Positions 1-20,439 of a DNA stretch of 64,000 nucleotides are shown here, in pieces (position 1 is the stretch's first letter; each line of letters opens with the position of its first letter). The position numbers were made by a program, and so were the translations under genes. The notes beneath the pieces are model-generated. The model did not search any database and had not been told where the DNA came from. It saw only the letters and a program-made list of their open reading frames with translations. This DNA comes from Lingula anatina (Eukaryota > Brachiopoda > Lingulata > Lingulida > Lingulidae), in contig NW_019775854.1 in NCBI RefSeq assembly GCF_001039355.2, forward strand, positions 5,873 to 69,872. The letters are read 5' to 3'.

Positions 1-3000
1 AGGGGGGGGGGGCAGCTGCCCCCTCTCCCTCCCGAAGGCTACGGCCCTGAATTCGTAAGAGTCAGGCAAGACATTTTGCAAAAAAATTAGTAAAGATAAA
101 AAAAGGAAAGATGCTACTCTTTGTATTCAAATGAACAATATTGCTTCCAATATATTGCCAAATATAGCTAACTGCAAAACAATAAATTGTATATGGATTA
201 ATATTCTATGGATTAATGTATATGATATATTTTGAGGGGGTGCGGACACTACAATATATGCATAACTAACAGAGGTATATTTATAATACTCTCAGTGGAT
301 GAAGTATCAAACATGGATGGCGATGAACAAAAGCCAAAAAGGAAAAGATAAGGGAAACCTAAATTTTTTACTATCAGCAAAAAAGATTTGAAAAAAAGTC
401 AGAGAGCTAATTGTCATGCTGAAGCACGTGAGGAAGATGTTGAATGCGCGTAACATAGCAGAGAAGCAAAAAAAATGAAGAGTCATCCAAGGCTGGCCCA
501 GCAAGAAAGACTAAAGATGAGAAAAGAAATTAGAGCATACTGACAGAGAGTCAAGAAGAAGCATAAACCCAACAATACTGAAAACGACAGAGCAAGAGGT
601 GCAAATTAACGAGAGATGAAAAAGAAGAAAAGACTCGAAAAACGAGAATCAAGACTGAAACAAAAATAAATAAATAAATAAATGAAAAAATAAAAAAGAC
701 CAAGCAACAGAAAGAAAAGTTTGAAATCAAAGTCTAGTGGATAAAAGTAAAACATAATTACACACAACCAAGCGCCAGCATCCACTAAAAAACGTGCTGT
801 AGTGTTTCTCCAAAAAATATTTTGATTGATACATGTATTTGTATCCTTTTGGTTAAGGTACTGTTGTTATATCTTCTTTTTGATATTTTTAGAATGTTGG
901 CAAAAATAACTGGTAAACAATATGATATTTTAGTTACAAAAGCATCAGTTACTTGAATGTGTAGTGTCCCCCAAATCATAGCCTAAGTGGCGTTCTGTTA
1001 ATTAATATTAATCAAAAAATTATTAATGTTGTGTTCTAAAACGTTGGATGTCATAGTTAAGATGTTATTCTTTTTATCTGTTACAGAATTAAACAAATGC
1101 ATCAGAGTTCATTTTTCTCTCAATGTGACCCCTATTTTGTACCCCTGATTGTGAAACAGCCGACTGTGAAGGTATTTTGCCAACAGAAAACAAAAGTCAT
1201 CCATTCCAACATCTGAAAAAATTATAATTTCCCATACATTCCTGTTGATAGCAGTGTGCTTTTTTACCAAGCACTCGTGGGCTGTGTTCACAATAGAAAT
1301 TATGTACCGTGCTAGCAGCTTCGATCTATTTCAGCGGAGATTCTCGCAAAGGTGCATTATTAAAGGGATCCGGAGGAGAAAACATTGTGCCTAAAGCGCG
1401 CGTCATATGACGTCAATTGGTGTAAGACGTGTAACTGCTTGGTCATTTTAGCTGGAAGTACGTGGCGTGGAGTCGTTAGTGTGAATCCGTACAATCCTTT
1501 CTCTTCCTATTCTCTTTATGCGTAATTGTCTGCCACAACTCCTTGCAAAGCAATATGAACAACATCATGTCATGGTTCGTCATAAATAAACAAAGGGAAA
1601 TCGTACACATTTCCCAACTCAAAACCTCTTCGTTTGAATAGAATGATATCACCTCGCAGATATGTCCACGCATATTTTGAATTGAGTCAACGATTTGTGT
1701 GGATGTATAGCTGCATACCTACCGTTATTCGAATGAAACTACTAAAGGATATTCATAGCACAGAAAGAAAACCAAAAATATCTGTTTAAATATATCACTT
1801 TTCTGGAAATACATGTATGAAACGATGTCCTTTCAATGTACTTTTAGAAAATGTGTGGTGACGTATAGTAGGGTTTTGTGAAAAAACAAGTTAGACTTTT
1901 AAATGCATCTTTGACCTTTCAAATTCCTAAAATGTTGCAAATTCGGGTATAATCTGGATAAACTAGGAGAGTTGTTAAAATCATGACTTAATATCAGTAC
2001 ACACACGTTGATATTATTGCATAAAAAATTGTCATGTTAACTCAAAAACTTCAATAATATTTTTTACAAACAAACTAGGAGATCAGTATACATATTCGAC
2101 TAATGATTTGCTAATATGACATGTGTAACTATTAACTCACATTGTTATAACATAGACACAATAATTGGAACTCTGTAGTTTAGAAAAAAATTTGAGAGCA
2201 TGCATCTTAAAAAGATATGATTTTCAGTCTATATTTTCAGGTTCATACCTTTATTTCGATCTGCCATTGTAGAGTACAAATATCCGTTCCTGACTGTAGC
2301 GGGATATCTTACTGTTACAAATATATAATTTTGTTGTCCACGATGCTTGTTACTTGACAACCTGTATTGTAATAATAGCATGTTTTTATTAATACACTAT
2401 GGTTAATTTACACAAATTACGTTACATTCTAAACCAGTATGCCTTCCCACACACTTAGATTCTCACTCTTGCACACTAAAGGATCCGACTATATGCAGAT
2501 GTCATACATTTAATTAATGTGTTTATGTTGAATAGGGATATTAAATGTAAAATATTCATGATGTAATTATTAGTTCCGAGTCCTCTATTAACAAGTATTC
2601 TATTCAAACCTAATAATACAGGTTAAAACGTTTACATTGATAAATTCAATTACTGTATATTGTCAAAGGTACACCATTCCTTTAATCGAAACCAATTCAA
2701 ATGATCACAGAAGTATTATAGTGAAAATAACGACGATGATATGGAACTTTCAAATATTTATTCCCCGACCCCCTTTTCACTCAATTTCATAAGTATTTAT
2801 ACTCTATTTTCCAAAGAATTTTCCATTCTTATGTTGCAAACCGCCATTCAATATTTCCTTATTAGGTCATTTCTAATAGACTTGTTTTCATTTAAAATAT
2901 TAAAAATATTATTCGAATTACTCATGCTTGGACCTTGTCCATCTCGAGTTTGCATGCGTTTTACACGTGTCGAAAAATAAACCAATGTTCAACCCCTTTC

Positions 3001-3139
3001 TTAATTCGAGAACAATTTAACATTTGTTGGCTCTTAAAGAAAATTGACTTGCACTCAATAACTCCCTATACTTTAACATATTTGATTCTGTATTAATTGT
3101 TAACTGTAATTATTGAAAGTGGGCAAAGATTTCTCACAA
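1..3139. other. Intergenic DNA, no gene recognised
   Basis: No convincing exon is seen. The first bases are a G tract. About 300-760 is strikingly purine- and lysine-codon-rich on the plus strand, starting with a short ATG frame at 314 that stops after a dozen codons; this could be a decayed coding sequence but cannot be identified. The rest is AT-rich with no domain motif in any frame. Confidence 0.5.
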
Positions 3140-5060
3140 TGTGAAAATTGACCTATCGTCTGATATCATGACACTGCCACTGCGAGAGTTTATATTAACA
3201 ACGGACGTATTCACTTCTGCTATACCCCTGTAGGTTATATTTTAGGCCAAAAGAATGACAACAATCAAGATAGGGTTATTGCGTATGGAGGGAGGTCTTT
3301 CAATAATGCGGCAAAGAACTATACAATTCACGAGTTAGAGTGTTTAGCAGTAATTGAAGAGATAAAGTAATTCGAACAATATTCGTCCAACAACCACTTC
3401 AAGGTGTATACAGATAATAAAGCGAATTCTTGGTTACAAAATGTTAAACATACAAACAACAGGCTAATCAGATGGTCATTAAAATTACAAGGCCAAGATT
3501 TTGAAAAAATACACAGACATGGAAAAACAAATCCAGCTGACGCATTATCTAGACGTGAATATAATTCAGTGAATACCATTGAAACTATTTGCAACAAGGG
3601 TTAAAGAAAAGGTCATGTTGACATGTGTCAAGATAAACATTGGACCCAAGCTAAACTTTTCTTACCAAAACAAACAGATATAAGAATTGAACATAAGTCA
3701 ATATGATAACATGAACAGTGTTGATGTTACAAATGTAAACGATACAGAGAAATTAAAACAAGATCAACGCGAATGCCTTGAGTTTCATGATATTATATGA
3801 TCTAGAACAAAATGATTTATGAGTGCATGAATTGAGAGGAGTCGCCGAGGCTAGTTTGCTGTCAAAATTTGTTATCATACACAACACAACAGAATCAAAT
3901 AGATGTAGGTTGAAAATGTCATTGTATTGACATTTGCACTTTGATTAATGTTCAAAGTACGAATGAAAAATACTGAGAGTTAGATATAAATCTATGAATG
4001 ACAATCATGCATGTTATATAATTTTCAAGCTTAAAGATATAATTTACATTTCAGCAAAGATGGAGGGAAAAAGGGCCCACACATGGCAATATGTTTTAGA
4101 TAAATTTTATGTCCAAAATTCGGCCGAGGCTGAGAGCGAGCTGCGCAACCCCAACCCTTCAGGAAGGGGACGTAGGTTTCCTCAATGCTCTGACAGCCCA
4201 CTAATAGAGTTGTCTCTCTTGGCCTTATAACTGCCATATGTGCCCTATGCTAAGGTTATGCCCTGTATGTTGACTTAAACAAAATGAGAACTGCTAACAC
4301 ATAGAGGCTTACCTATATGTCAAATGTTTCTAAACATAAATACCATACATATAATAATGATACATAGAATTAATAATTGTTTTGTAGTGTTAATTAATCA
4401 GGGAACATTAGGGAGGGACAGGGTTGGGTTTGAGAAACTTTATGAAATTCACTAAAAACTCTTCTCTCCTGAGCATGTACTGCTAGGTTGAAATTTCTAA
4501 GGAAGTGAGAGAGAGTGTTCTTTGTTTTTGGTGAAGCTGAACTCCTTATGATTCTGATTGGCTGATCATAATGAGACTAGGTTGTACTGTCCAATCAGGT
4601 TTTGCTATACTGGTATCTGACCAGTGTCACTTGGTAGTAATTAACTTAACAGCGTGAAATACAAAGCGGAGACATCCTGTCTGTAATTAGGGAAGAAACA
4701 TCTGGAGCTTATCTTTCTATCAACCTATCTTAGTCCCTGGGAGTTTTCCTGGGCATCTTACATCACATTAATACCCTCATCACACATAAATCCCTTTATT
4801 GTGACCAATAAATTATATTTGCCTAGTGATGTAAAACAAGCGCGTAAAATCATTGCACAATCAGAACATTATGTAATGATAAATGATGTTTTGTATCATC
4901 TGTAACAACCTGGTACACGGGGAATGCCAGGAAAGAATAATAAGACAATTAGCAAGGCCAGTAACACTAAGAAGTGATGTTTTTACATGCATAGCATGAT
5001 TCATTAACAGCCGGTGGTCATCAAGGTTGTGATAGAACATTTTCCTCCATATTGCCCATT
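3140..5060 (+). mobile_element. Decayed Ty3/Gypsy retrotransposon pol remnant (RNase H, then integrase zinc finger)
   Basis: From about 3190 the plus strand reads as the RNase H part of a Gypsy-type pol. In order come a TTD motif, GYILGQ, AYGGRSFNNAAKNYTIHELECLA, then YTDNKANSWLQ and finally GKTNPADALSR, the usual end of Gypsy RNase H. The acidic residues expected for RNase H (D of TTD, E of HELECLA, D of YTDN) are visible. In-frame stops occur near 3228 and 3368. A linker resembling Gypsy pol runs to about 3790. At 4826-5060 the reading resumes in shifted frames with an integrase zinc-finger-like segment (LYHL, then HDSLTAGGHQGCDRTF). The roughly 1 kb between has no pol similarity and looks like later inserted sequence. 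No LTRs were located. It is a non-functional fossil; family confidence is good, exact ends are not. Confidence 0.75.
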
Positions 5061-5860
5061 AATGTCATCATGATTTAGCACTGAAAAATGATAAATTTAG
5101 TCATGCGCCTTAAATCCTGTTTTTGACGTTGAAGAGTACTTGAAATTGCTACATGTAATTAATGCTACCAGCGTGTACACTTGCGGTATTCGTGGTTTTA
5201 GTCTTGGTCCGTCTCGTATGTACGACTTCACCGACTTTGCGTTCTGGCGCCGAATACAAGTCACCGGCACCGCTTCTCCTCTTAGACTGCAAGTACCTGT
5301 GTCCCCATCTCTAGGAGTTAGTTCACATATAATGTCAACTTGACCCCCCCCCCATTTTATTTTGTCTGAGTCGGCGCGATTCTGCGCTATTTGCGAGTGC
5401 GATTGCACCTACATGCTATCTCGAAGCCTTAGCAAACGCAACGCAATTATGTCCTCAAACTCTACTAAAATTCGATTGCCGCATAAAGTGAAGACGTCAT
5501 AACACAATTACACAACGTTGTATTTTGGTCATTGACACAACCTTGCAGACATGGATTGTAATTCAAAATATTAATTATTGGAAACGCAATACTTTGTTTA
5601 TCAATACTGTAACTAACTTAATCAAAATAATAAAAAAAAGTGTTTTAAAGTAAAAGTGACAGTTGTTTTGTGTCTTTAGTGAACTAGTGAATTTTCTTGA
5701 CTTGTTATTCAGAAATACATTCCAATAAACTGAATTCCTTGCAAGGTCAGCTAACACTAGAATGAATAAGTTGCTGTAAATGTGATGGAGTGAAGTTAAT
5801 AAAGTTGACAGTTCTCGATACCCTGTTATAGATAGACAGGTTGAGGTGACTGTGATTTTG

Positions 5861-5861
<1 letters not shown>
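5061..5861. other. Intergenic DNA, nothing recognised
   Basis: There is an open frame of about 100 codons on the minus strand (5097-5408) overlapping an open frame on the plus strand. Neither shows a domain, a signal peptide or splice-site context. I treat both as chance. Confidence 0.4.

Positions 5862-5944
<83 letters not shown>
5862..5944. repeat. (AT)n microsatellite
   Basis: An uninterrupted alternating AT tract of about 80 bases, likely length-variable between individuals. The flanks remain AT-rich. Confidence 0.97.
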
Positions 5945-5953
<9 letters not shown>

Positions 5954-8221
5954 ACTATATATATTAATCTAAAACTTGGCAATTTTAACTTAAAGGCCAT
6001 ACATATATAACCTACATATATTTAGCTTTAAACATGTCCTACTGCTAAACACATCCAGGCTAAAAGGGTGTACCATGCTTAGGTGCAAAACATGCTTAGG
6101 AGCGAAATGCGTTGAAAAAATCAGACAAAGCAGGCACTTGGATGTTTTACAGTGTACGTTATAATTGTGTACCTGTGTTTTGTACCAAAAATAAAAAACA
6201 TTTCAGGTCATTTTAATGTCTTTTCATGCAAGAATGTTGTCTAACTACTGGGGTTGATACAATGATGTTATCTCACGTTGAGTCAACTTTCAAACCCAAT
6301 GTTTATCCAACTTATTGTCAACGTTATGGTTCAACGTTGTTTCAACGTTAAAACAACATAATTTGCCCGCTGGGTAGCATTCTTCACGTGAATGTTTACC
6401 GCAAGTTTTTCTATCAGAGGTACCGAGTGATTCAATCTATTATAAGCTTCCATGTTTTTGTTATAGCTTTTGTTATATGCTATTATGACTAGCAACCCAT
6501 ACTTGCCGCCATGTTTAATTACATGAAAGACACATTAAAATGATGAATTATGCATACGTAGAGGCCTTTGCGACTAGTTTGTATTGCCGCAAATTATAGC
6601 CTCGAAACTAATGGTGATTTCGCCATTAGCGCACGGCCGCGATTTGCGAAGCTTTCGAGATATGGGATAGCGCACGCTCGCCATAAGTGAAGCTTTCGAG
6701 ATACGGGGCCCTGTTCTCCCCTTCTTTCTTCTTCCTCCTCCCTTTTTTCTGCTATCTAAGCTTCTTTTTCTTGCCTTTTGGAGGAATATTAAAAACTAAA
6801 TTGAGAAAAAAATTGACAATTTTGAAAATTGTTGTTCACGTTACACAATCGACGTTCATTGTAAGACAAGAGCTTGCGTCGCGAGCACGCCTTTCATACA
6901 CCAGGCGTGGGGGTGACGCACGTGAGACGCATTCCCGGTGTGCTCTCGACTTTGTTCGTTAGTTGTGAGGGCGTGCGCCTTACTCAACATGCAGAGGGCA
7001 CTTGCTCCTTCATTGCTTGCGACGTGCGTTTTGCACAACGCACATCTCACTTTTTAACTCATGCGAGGGCAGCAAGTTCCACGACGCAAACAGCCCACAA
7101 GAACCCGTTCGGCCGGTTGTGACCGAGGCTTAAGGAGTTACTCTTTATGAAAAAGCACAACTTTGCAATACTTAAGGGTGAAAATAAAATGTGTTATACT
7201 CCATTAGCAAAGATACACCCATATAAACTTGGATAGGAAGTAATATGCTGGCAATCTAACTGTTACCTTGATATTGATCTTTGACCTACTTTTTTACCAT
7301 GAACTGAACTTTGCAAATTTTTCTGTCCCTCACATCTCCAAAACTGGCAGCGATATGCCCATAGTTACCATTGGAACAGAAAGTCATATACTGGCAATCT
7401 AGCTGTGACATCCAATTTGTCCTATACTTTTTTTCACTGTGAACTCATATTTTCTGCCCCTCATATCCTCAAAAATGGCAGAGATATGCCCAGTGTTGCC
7501 CCTGGTTTTCAAGGTCTTCGAGTTGGCAGGGCTATTTAGGGTCCCAACAAAACTACGGGGACCTTGGGCAAGCTACCTTGGAAAAATTATATCAAGGTCC
7601 TATTTGGTGCATTTTAGGTTATTTGGAACATATTTTAACATTTTATGTGACACATAATTGTCTTTGTTTAAGATGTCTTAAGGAGTAAAATAAGTAATAG
7701 CAGGTTAAAAAATAATTTATTATAAATTGCATACTTAGCACCTTCCAAGAACCTGGCTTAGTGGCAGTGCTTTTTACAAAACTTGCTAGAATGAAGTTTC
7801 AGCTCCCCCCTCCCCATTCCCCTCCTACTTCACCGCGGATGAAAGTTGGAAATTTTGAAGCCAATAGTGAAGCCAATAGTGAATAAAGCTAATAATTAAC
7901 AGTTATGCTTGAAGTGCTAAATAGCCCTCAAAACGCATTCCAGGGCAGACTGCCACATTCACTGAAGTGTTGAAAACTAGGTCAACTCAGAAATGCTTGG
8001 GAGAAACAGTTATCAGTGCCACAATGTCTGTCCAGTGAACAGAACCCACTCCTGGTCTCTGTCTGTCAATATAAATGCATAGTACACTGCTTTTTTATGT
8101 ACAGACACAGTATATCTGTTCATATAGCTGTCACTTGCCTCTGTCGTCGCCATGTAAAAAACAAGTAACTTGTAACTTAGAACTTAAGCGGTTTACCTTA
8201 TATATTCACTGAGCCGATATT
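5945..8221. repeat. Intergenic DNA with two diverged tandem repeat patches
   Basis: At about 6640-6710 a segment containing GAAGCTTTCGAGATA occurs twice, about 40 bases apart. A CpG-rich patch follows at 6850-7060. At about 7210-7500 a unit of roughly 130-140 bases repeats, marked by GATACACCCATA (7212), GATATGCCCATA (7352) and GATATGCCCAGT (7483), each followed by a TGGCAATCTA-like motif in the first two copies. This pattern fits a dispersed, partly tandem non-coding repeat. No gene is supported here. Confidence 0.55.
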
Positions 8222-9047
8222 TGTAAAGCCCCTTTACACTGGACGGCTCCTTGCTGCGTCTCGTAGTACGGCCCCGTTTAAAGTCATAATAACTCTTCAT
8301 TTTGGCCAAAAATTGGATTTTTCTGGAGTAAACGGCAATTTTCCCGTACTTACCAATGGTCAGCGACCCCATTCCTGCATTCAAAGTTAATCCAGGGTTT
8401 TTTTCCTAAACGTACGGTTTTTTGTTAAAATCTCTTAAGAGATTTTAACTGACGGAGCTCTCTTTGACATCGCATAGTCACTGTTGACCTACTTAAAACC
8501 GCGGGAAAAGCAGACAACAACAACACTATATAAGATTCATGAGATATATTCGTCTTTTTGTTAAAAATACATTAATATCCACAATGTGTGCCATTCTGGG
8601 CTTTTCGTTATCCGACGCACTGTACAAAAACTCGCAACTTACGTCTGCGTCCGCATTAATGCGTTTGGCGCCATATGTTATTTTGGTCTCGAATGAACGC
8701 GAGAATCCGCGTGACACCATTACGTCATTAGCAACGAATTCCTTGATGAAAGCATCGAAAGCCCTATTGACAAGCACAGATTTTAGTTTTACTACAATAA
8801 CGGCCGTTTTAGTGGTAAAATACAATAGAATGTATTTCCATGCGTTGTTTACAATGTATTTCATGCGGAATTTTGAATCTCAAAGGAAGAGTTATTATTG
8901 CTTTAAGAGTAAAACAAAATACTTTGCGTGCCGAAAGTGGCCGATCACTGAGTATTCATTTTTCAACCAAAGCGATGCCTGTGCCTCTTTCTACGACCAG
9001 AGCGATGCCAGTTGGTGGCAAAAAGGATCCAGTGTTAAGGGGGTTTA
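8222..9047. mobile_element. Non-autonomous inverted-repeat element, copy 1 (two nested sets of terminal repeats)
   Basis: The outer ends are imperfect inverted repeats of about 28 bases: the left end carries CCCCTTTACACTGGA and the reverse of the right end carries CCCCCTTAACACTGGA. Inside them, at about 8278 and 8907, lies a second inverted pair built on AATAATAACTCTTC. A second copy of the inner part lies at 15010-15690 in opposite orientation. Open frames within (for example 8539-9048) match no transposase motif and differ between the copies, so I regard the element as non-coding. It probably is one element inserted into another. Confidence 0.65.
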
Positions 9048-12000
9048 AGCACCACAGTCACTAAAGCGAGATACTTATGTGTAACTACTGAAACCGTCAC
9101 GAGTGAGACGTTTGTGAACGTATTTCAATGTGACCTGCTGAGCAATATAGGCATAAACAACGGCGAGGCACCTCTGTCAGGACGCGAGGTCTTAAGCTTG
9201 CACATAAGTACAACTGTACTCTGCACAAGCAGACACACACTTAAAAGGCGGGACACCCTTGATGAGAAAGAGATGAGATTGAGATTTTTTTCTCTTGTGA
9301 AAACCATTGCGTTGAACGCAGCACTAATCATCCCCTCTTCCACCTCCTTTTACCAGAACTCTGCAGCTGATGAAGGCCACTTGGCGACCGAAAAGCGTTT
9401 ACTGCAACCAGTCCACCCCCGCCGGCTGTACGCCCCTATTACTGTCGGATATTTAGTTCAAACTCATACAAGGGGAACGTAAACAAGAATAACATTCTCT
9501 TACCTTCGCTGGATATTTACTTCGAGTCCGATGCTGAAAACGTTCAAAGGCTCTTCTATTTTGCTCTTCAAGATCTTGATAGCGTTATTACACGCGCCTC
9601 GAGAAATCGAGAATCGTGATTGGATTGTGGAGATTGAGAGGAGGGGCAAACTTCAAAGACTGACGTCAAAAGCCTCTGTGCGCTAGCGCTAAGACAAAGG
9701 AAGCGGCTCCAAAATCACTGAATATAAACTAAATTATTTTTTTATCTTCGTGAAACTTCCAAGGATTTCTTAAAAGAATTAAAATTTCACAATTATAGGC
9801 CTACCGACAGAGCCGCTGTGAACAATGCATTGTAACGATATAGTGAAGACTAAGAGTTGGACTTGAGACGTTTACTCACCGTCTTTATTTACATACAAAC
9901 ACTAGAACGCTGAGTGCATCGGGGGGGGGGGGGTGAAAGGGGTCCTGTACCCTCTTCGATTTCTGATAAAAAACGCACCAAAAAAAATAAATAAATAAAA
10001 GAAAAGAAAAAGAAAACTCGTAGCTGAATAGCTGAATAGTAGCATAGCTCCAAAGCGTAGCAAATGGCACCATTTGCCCTCCAAAACACCTTTTTTCGGG
10101 GCCCTGAATCTGAGGCCTGTCAATCCCTGAAATACCGCCTCCCCCCCCCCTTCAAAAACTGTGGATCCGCTATTGCCTGGTATGGATTACGCTTGGGAGA
10201 GAAAGCCAGTAGCTCAGACCTTGAAGTTCTGTTCCACTTGACGTACGTTTGAAACACCATCTTGCTTGATATAATGAGTGGCTCAAAAAAGCATTATTTA
10301 TTTTAAAGTTCAATAATTTGAACATGCCGCGTTGCGAATATTGCACTGGAATTAGAATTTTCCAGTCAAAATGGAATAATTCCCTCGAAAAATGCAAATT
10401 TATTGTACTCATGATTCATTATATATCTATTTATGCACTTGGAGTTGAAACTTAACTTAATTTATAAAGGGTCATTTAATGTAAAATGACAAGTCACTAT
10501 AACCAGCGACCGCCTTCCTATATGCTCCTATGGAAGTATCAACAACAAGTCCGCTCCAGAAAAAAATAAATAAATCAGGGGATAAATTGTTCAGGGGTTA
10601 ATGCCAAAAAAGAAAAAAGCATTTAAGGAATTTTCAAGTGTACATTATATGGAGTATACCTTTATTGCGACACCCAAAACATTATATTTTTATTTAAAAA
10701 CATATCTGTTATACGATTGTTAACGTAGGTCATCCAGGACCCAAAAATGACACAATACTCTAAAACAGTTAGAAAAGAAGGATTCAAACCCTGCTGCTTT
10801 GTAACTTAGAACTTAAGCGGTGTTTTATGTCAAGCTCTACTGCACTGCGCTTTTTTGTGATTTATCAGAAATGTCTGAGCCTGTAAACTTCATTTCGTTC
10901 TTCAACAGAGCATGGTTATTCACACCCTTTTAATAAATTTATTTATTTTACACGAAGTTTGTTTTAACCAAAAAAAAAAAAAATAAATAAATAAATATAT
11001 AAATAAATATCGCACATTAGGCTTCCCTGTACTGCGTCAGTGTCATTTATTTCTCGTTGAGCATACTGGCAATATGGAGTCCTAAAATACAAGAGAAAAA
11101 CAATAAACCAATAAGGCTCCTAATTTGTGTTAACAAACTGATAACTTATTTATAAAGTATCAAGCCCAGGCAGTGGTCATGGAGATCCAAGGTGGCGGAC
11201 AGGGCTGACTAGGAGTGGGAGGTCACGTCACTAAACTATTTGACTTCACGTGGCTGCCTCTAGACCAAAGTACATGTTTGTGATCAGGTATGAATAGTGA
11301 GCTTATTGGATTTGTTAATTGGGCATTTTATTATAGACAAAAATTCGTTTTGAAACCCTTTGCTGAGCAATGATAACAAAGCAGGTTTGAGTGTCAGCGA
11401 TATAAAAAAACACAATAACACCAAGCACTATTGCACAATTGTTTCATAACACCGCTTTGAGACTTTTAGATGACACAACAAAACTCTTCAGGCTGCCTCA
11501 GCTGCAGCCAGAGGTACAAAGAAGAGTCGAACGACGAGAACAAAATACAGGCCTAAATAAAATGCAAACTAATGGCAACCATGTACATATAACATAGCCC
11601 ACGTCCCATCCATTTAATTCAGGATATTATGGAAGATATACTGAGACAGATTCCAGACTTTCACCACGGCAAACTCCATACCAGGAAAAAAACGAGTCCA
11701 CGTTTATCTCATCAACAAACCAGCAGCAATAAACAAACTGTTTACACACTTGGCGGCAAAAGTTACACAACCGAAGGAAATGAACGTGCCTACTTCGAAC
11801 GAACAACTAACTTCATTACTGACCAAATTTGCCCTGGGTTTTGTTGTTAGAGACCTTTCAAAGTCTGGTCTATCAACAGGTTGGCTGCAAGAATGCCCCC
11901 GGATGCAGCAACGTATGATTGTTCGTCAATACAAGGTCGCTAAGACGAGGCTCCGCGCACAAGCTTCATTTGTTGAGTTTTAAGGACCTCATCAGCAAGA

Positions 12001-12549
12001 CAATAGAACACTGGAAACAAAACACTCCTAAATCTGTCAAAATTATCAGAGAGACAGTTCATGAATCAGCCCCTGAACCTTGAAGATTGACTTGGGATCA
12101 AAGAGGCCACTCCACAACAGGAGATATTCACAGAAATCCTCACAGCATCCATAGGCTACACATCGCCTAGGGTCATCGCAAGTAACCAGTTCTAACTTGG
12201 CGTGTTAGTGCATTTTAAAAAAAAGCACGATGTTTTTTTAGCTAATTTGATTTAAAAAACATGAAATCGGTCAATCAAGAACATTCTTGAATTCGGCAGA
12301 TCATTTTCATTTACATTTTCATCTGTGGAAACTGCCAGAGCTTCCTAATGACTCGTCATTTCTAGAAAGAAGCAACTGATGGTGTATATAGAGCTCTCTC
12401 TGTTACTTTATGAACGTGTACTGTATGGCAATTGTTTCTTATCCAAGGCTATCGTCTTTACATTCATTCACAAAAAATAATAAAAATAAATAGATAAATA
12501 AATAAGTAAAAATTGAAAATAAAATAAAATAAAAATAACCAAATTTTAC
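9048..12549. other. Intergenic or downstream-intron DNA with microsatellites; no gene recognised
   Basis: If the VWA/EGF gene continues to the left, this is part of its introns and further exons, but I could not identify any. Present are a G tract (about 9921-9933), A-rich TAAA/TAAATA runs (about 9985, 10975 and 12480-12535) and two overlapping open frames at 11629-11983 without a recognisable domain. The AT-rich run just left of the VWA exon lies in the intron after its splice donor. Confidence 0.4.
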
Positions 12550-20397
<7,848 letters not shown>

Positions 20398-20439
20398 CTT
20401 GTCACCAATATGATCATCACACGCAACAGGCGGTCTCAT

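Noticed and set aside
5097-5408. 103-codon minus-strand frame
   Set aside because: Low similarity to anything recognisable, overlaps a C tract at one end and has an open frame on the opposite strand.
8539-9048. 170-codon plus-strand frame in the inverted-repeat element
   Set aside because: It runs through the terminal repeat, matches no transposase motif and is not preserved in the second copy.
11629-11983. Two overlapping open frames of 73 and 77 codons
   Set aside because: No recognisable domain, no splice or promoter context; could be a decayed transposon but this cannot be supported.
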